A stretch of DNA of 8,178 bases from CS2-K091 sp035527155 (lineage in GTDB: Bacteria; Planctomycetota; Phycisphaerae; Sedimentisphaerales; Anaerobacaceae): NCBI GenBank assembly GCA_035527155.1, contig DATLBB010000099.1, positions 1 to 8,178 of the forward strand. Direction: 5' to 3'. The position numbers and the translations under genes are program-made. Positions within the stretch are counted from its first letter, which is position 1; every line of letters starts with the position of its first letter. This document shows positions 5,988 to 8,178 of the stretch, piece after piece. The notes beneath the pieces were generated by a model that was given only the letters and a program-made list of their open reading frames with translations, did no database searches and was not told the DNA's origin.

Positions 5988-7310
5988 ATGTTAAGAACAA
6001 CTAAAAAATGCTTGTTCGCTTCAATTTCTCGTATCACACTATCTCTAATCGTGTTCAGCTTCTACAATCTTGCCGTCGCGGCGGATTGGCCCCAGTGGCG
6101 AGGTCCAAACCGTGATGGCACCTGGAACGAGAAAGGAATCGTCAAAAAATTCTCCACTCCGCAATTGCCGATACGCTGGCGTGCTGAAATCTCAAACGGT
6201 TACAGCGGGCCGACCGTCGCCGACGGCCGCGTATATATCACCGACCGCCTTGCTTCACCGGCTCAGCTCGAACGTGTCCACTGCTTCGACGCTATGACCG
6301 GCAAACCAATCTGGACCTACGAGTACAAGTGCAAATATGAAAGGTTCGAACATCGTGATGGCCCGCGCGCTTCAGTCACCATCGACGACAAACGTGCCTA
6401 CTCCCTCGGCGCTATGGGAAACCTGTTCTGTTTTGAAGCGGCAAAGGGAAAGGTTCTCTGGAGTAGAGACCTCAATGCCGAATATACAATTAAAATGCCT
6501 CTCTGGGGTATCGCCGCCGCACCTTTGGTCGAGAACGGTCTGGTAATAGTACAAATCGGCGGGTCAGACAACGCCTGTCTCGTTGCGTTCGATAAAGCTG
6601 ACGGGGCCGAAAAATGGCGGGCCCTAAACGACTCCGCCTCTTATTCGGCGCCAATCGTTATCGAACAGGCCGGCAGGCCCGTGCTGGTCTGCTGGACCGG
6701 CCAGACGGTTGTCGGGCTTAATCCAATGACCGGAAAGCTCTACTGGCAGCACCCATACGCTCAACCTCGCATGGTCCAAAACATTGCCGACCCCGTCTTT
6801 CACAACAACTATCTTTTCGTAAGCAGCTTTTTCGACGGTTCGCTCATGCTCAAAGTCAAGCCCGACAGGCTCGCTGTCGAAAAACTCTGGCAGCGAAAAG
6901 GCCCCAACGAAAGAAAAACCGATAGTCTCCATTGTTGTATATCCACTCCCATCCTGCAAGCCGATTACATCTACGGGGTGGATAGTTACGGTGAGCTTCG
7001 ATGTCTCGACCTTCACACCGGCGACCGAATCTGGGAAAGCCTCGACGCTGTTCCCAAAGCACGCTGGGCCAATATTCACATGGTACGGCACGAAGACAAT
7101 ATATGGATGTTCAACGAACTCGGCGAGCTTATCATCAGCAAACTATCACCTAAGGGATTCCACGAAATAAGCCGTGCAAAGCTCATAAAGCCGACAAAGG
7201 GGCAACTTGACAGGGGCGTCTGCTGGTCTCATCCCGCCTTCGCCTACAAACACGTCTACATCAGAAACGACGAAGAGCTCATTTGTGCAGACCTTTCCGC
7301 CAAAGATTAA
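5988..7310 (+). CDS. Secreted PQQ-like beta-propeller repeat protein, second copy
   Basis: 440 residues. Signal peptide: basic start (LRTTKK), hydrophobic core about 16-30, probable cleavage after AVA at 31. The mature protein starts ADWPQWRGPNRDG (32-44), almost the same opening as the upstream copy. Blade repeats are visible at DAMTGKPIW (101-109), AAKGKVLW (151-158), DKADGAEKW (202-210), PMTGKLYW (246-253) and DLHTGDRIW (341-349). Both copies also share the end pattern PxGFxxxSxAxxL, then CWxxPxxA, YxRN, L-C-D and a final AKD or GKD, so the similarity runs the whole length and they are paralogues. The second copy is 27 residues longer and otherwise well diverged. Location is extracytoplasmic; the ligand and role are unknown. 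A Cys-Cys pair at 316-317 resembles the vicinal disulphide of PQQ dehydrogenases only superficially. Confidence 0.9.
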   Translation: MLRTTKKCLFASISRITLSLIVFSFYNLAVAADWPQWRGPNRDGTWNEKGIVKKFSTPQLPIRWRAEISNGYSGPTVADGRVYITDRLASPAQLERVHCFDAMTGKPIWTYEYKCKYERFEHRDGPRASVTIDDKRAYSLGAMGNLFCFEAAKGKVLWSRDLNAEYTIKMPLWGIAAAPLVENGLVIVQIGGSDNACLVAFDKADGAEKWRALNDSASYSAPIVIEQAGRPVLVCWTGQTVVGLNPMTGKLYWQHPYAQPRMVQNIADPVFHNNYLFVSSFFDGSLMLKVKPDRLAVEKLWQRKGPNERKTDSLHCCISTPILQADYIYGVDSYGELRCLDLHTGDRIWESLDAVPKARWANIHMVRHEDNIWMFNELGELIISKLSPKGFHEISRAKLIKPTKGQLDRGVCWSHPAFAYKHVYIRNDEELICADLSAKD

Positions 7311-7327
7311 ATACCACCATCACGAGA

Positions 7328-7341
7328 CTGTAAAATTACTT
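7328..7341 (+). repeat. 14-base direct repeat, copy 2 (3' of second propeller gene)
   Basis: CTGTAAAATTACTT is identical to 5907-5920 and sits at nearly the same distance from the stop codon. In both cases the coding sequence ends AAAGATTAA. It may be a remnant of the duplicated gene's 3' flank or a short conserved mRNA-end element. Confidence 0.7.
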
Positions 7342-7436
7342 CTATAAACTTAAAAAAATCCTTGAATCCCGCCCTTTTTTCAGTTAGTCTGTCAGCATGG
7401 CAAAAACCAAATGTCCCATCAATTATAACTCTAAAC

Positions 7437-7445
7437 TAAGGAGGT
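7437..7445 (+). promoter_or_regulatory. Full-length Shine-Dalgarno TAAGGAGGT
   Basis: Nine consecutive bases complementary to the 16S rRNA 3' end (anti-SD ACCTCCTTA), five bases before ATG 7451. It is the strongest ribosome binding site in the window and fixes this start. Confidence 0.9.
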
Positions 7446-7450
7446 AGCCG

Positions 7451-8178
7451 ATGAATAGTAAGTTGAATCGCCGCACATTTCTTAAACAAAGCACAGTAGT
7501 TGGAGCTGGTCTCACTATCCTCAAATCCGGGGTCCTCAAGGCCGGCAATTCGCCGAACGAAAAGCTCAACATTGCCGTCATCGGCGTGGCTGGTAGAGGC
7601 GGTGGAAACATGAACAACGTCGCAAGTGAGAATATCGTCGCTCTTTGCGATGTGAACGACCAGAACCTCGCCAAAGCCGCCAATCGGTTCCCCAGAGCCA
7701 AAACGTATGTGGACTGGCGAAAATGCCTTGAGCAGAAGGACATCGAAGCAGTCGTCTGCTCCACAACCGACCACACACATGCCTTCGTCAATGTGTGGGC
7801 TATGAACCGAGGCAAACACGTGTACTGCGAAAAGCCATTAGCCAACTCCGTGCACGAGGCACACGTGGTCCGCCAGACTTACCTAAAGAACAAAGGCAAG
7901 CTCGCAACTCAGATGGGCACGCAGATACACGCCAGCGATAATTACCGGCGCATGGTTGAACTCGTGCGGCGCGGTGCAATCGGTACTGTGAAAGAAGCTC
8001 GCGTCTGGTGCAGCCGCATCCCGAAAGGTGGCAGCTACCTGCCCGAAGTCAAGCCCGTCCCCAGGCACATCAACTGGGACCTCTGGCTCGGCCCATCGCC
8101 ATATCATCCCTACAATCCGGGATACTTCGGCGGTTGCCTCGCATGGAACATCTTCTGGGACTTCGGCAGCGGACAGAT
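7451..8178 (+). CDS. Tat-exported Gfo/Idh/MocA family oxidoreductase (3' end missing)
   Basis: The frame is open from ATG 7451 to the window edge, 242 residues; family members are usually 350-450 residues, so roughly the N-terminal half to two thirds is present. The N-terminus has a twin-arginine signal, NRRTFLK (6-12), followed by a weakly hydrophobic stretch to about residue 31, typical of planctomycete members. The Rossmann fold begins at KLNIAVIGVAGRGGG (38-52), with acidic D68 ending the second strand as expected for NAD(H) preference, and the family motif CEKPLA (126-131), whose lysine is the conserved catalytic/NAD-contact residue. GPSPYHPYNPGYF (214-226) and the WDFGSGQ region open the C-terminal sheet domain. 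Proteins of this family oxidise or reduce sugars, inositols and derivatives; some use tightly bound cofactor. The Tat signal fits export of a protein folded with NAD(P) already bound. The exact substrate cannot be read from this fragment. Confidence 0.92.
   Translation, partial: MNSKLNRRTFLKQSTVVGAGLTILKSGVLKAGNSPNEKLNIAVIGVAGRGGGNMNNVASENIVALCDVNDQNLAKAANRFPRAKTYVDWRKCLEQKDIEAVVCSTTDHTHAFVNVWAMNRGKHVYCEKPLANSVHEAHVVRQTYLKNKGKLATQMGTQIHASDNYRRMVELVRRGAIGTVKEARVWCSRIPKGGSYLPEVKPVPRHINWDLWLGPSPYHPYNPGYFGGCLAWNIFWDFGSGQ

Noticed and set aside
6933..6938. Adjacent cysteines in the second propeller protein as the vicinal disulphide of a true PQQ dehydrogenase
   Set aside because: The position is late in the chain and the context unlike quinoprotein dehydrogenases; the paralogue lacks the pair, and no other quinoprotein hallmark is visible.
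7352..7380. A-run and T-run after the second propeller gene, as a terminator
   Set aside because: Only A-T pairs could form, across a 16-base loop; there is no GC-rich hairpin before the T-run.
7362..7390. TTGAAT / TAGTCT as a promoter for the Gfo/Idh/MocA gene
   Set aside because: The 17-base spacing is right, but the -10 box matches only three of six bases; too weak to annotate.

Overview
This window most likely comes from an anaerobic or facultative member of the Planctomycetota, perhaps of the class Phycisphaerae. That is an inference from gene content: two secreted PQQ-like propeller proteins begin, right after the signal peptide, with the ADWxxWRGPNxxG motif that is very common in planctomycete exported proteins, and next to them lies a Tat-exported Gfo/Idh/MocA oxidoreductase, another hallmark of that phylum. 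No rRNA, tRNA, CRISPR array or insertion sequence was seen.

Region 1 (3-3886, plus strand) is a two-gene redox operon. The first gene, cut by the left edge, fuses a NuoE/HydC-like [2Fe-2S] domain to a complete NuoF/HydB-like FMN/NADH subunit with its own thioredoxin-like domain, a three-plus-one Cys [4Fe-4S] site and a C-terminal 2x[4Fe-4S] ferredoxin. The second gene starts two bases after its stop. It joins a NuoG/HydA-like [2Fe-2S] domain, a GltD/DPD-like Fe-S domain, an FAD Rossmann domain from which the usual NAD(P)H-binding domain is missing, and a C-terminal ferredoxin-like domain. Together they look like the NADH-handling and electron-wiring part of a soluble complex related to HydABC hydrogenases, NAD-linked formate dehydrogenases and the Nfn/GltD flavoproteins. 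No terminal catalytic subunit is visible; it may lie upstream of the window.

Region 2 (3922-4470, minus strand) is a convergent gene for a small four-helix membrane protein of unrecognised family. It carries eight cysteines in CPFC, CCPC and CxxCx5C motifs, all predicted on one side of the membrane.

Region 3 (4471-7310) holds a divergent intergenic region with a near-consensus sigma70 promoter facing right, then two tandem paralogous secreted PQQ-like beta-propeller genes. An identical 14-base sequence follows the stop codon of each. Region 4 (7451-8178) is the start of a Tat-exported Gfo/Idh/MocA dehydrogenase-like gene with an exceptionally good Shine-Dalgarno, cut by the right edge. The secreted genes probably serve an outer, carbohydrate-related function and have no evident biochemical tie to the redox operon.
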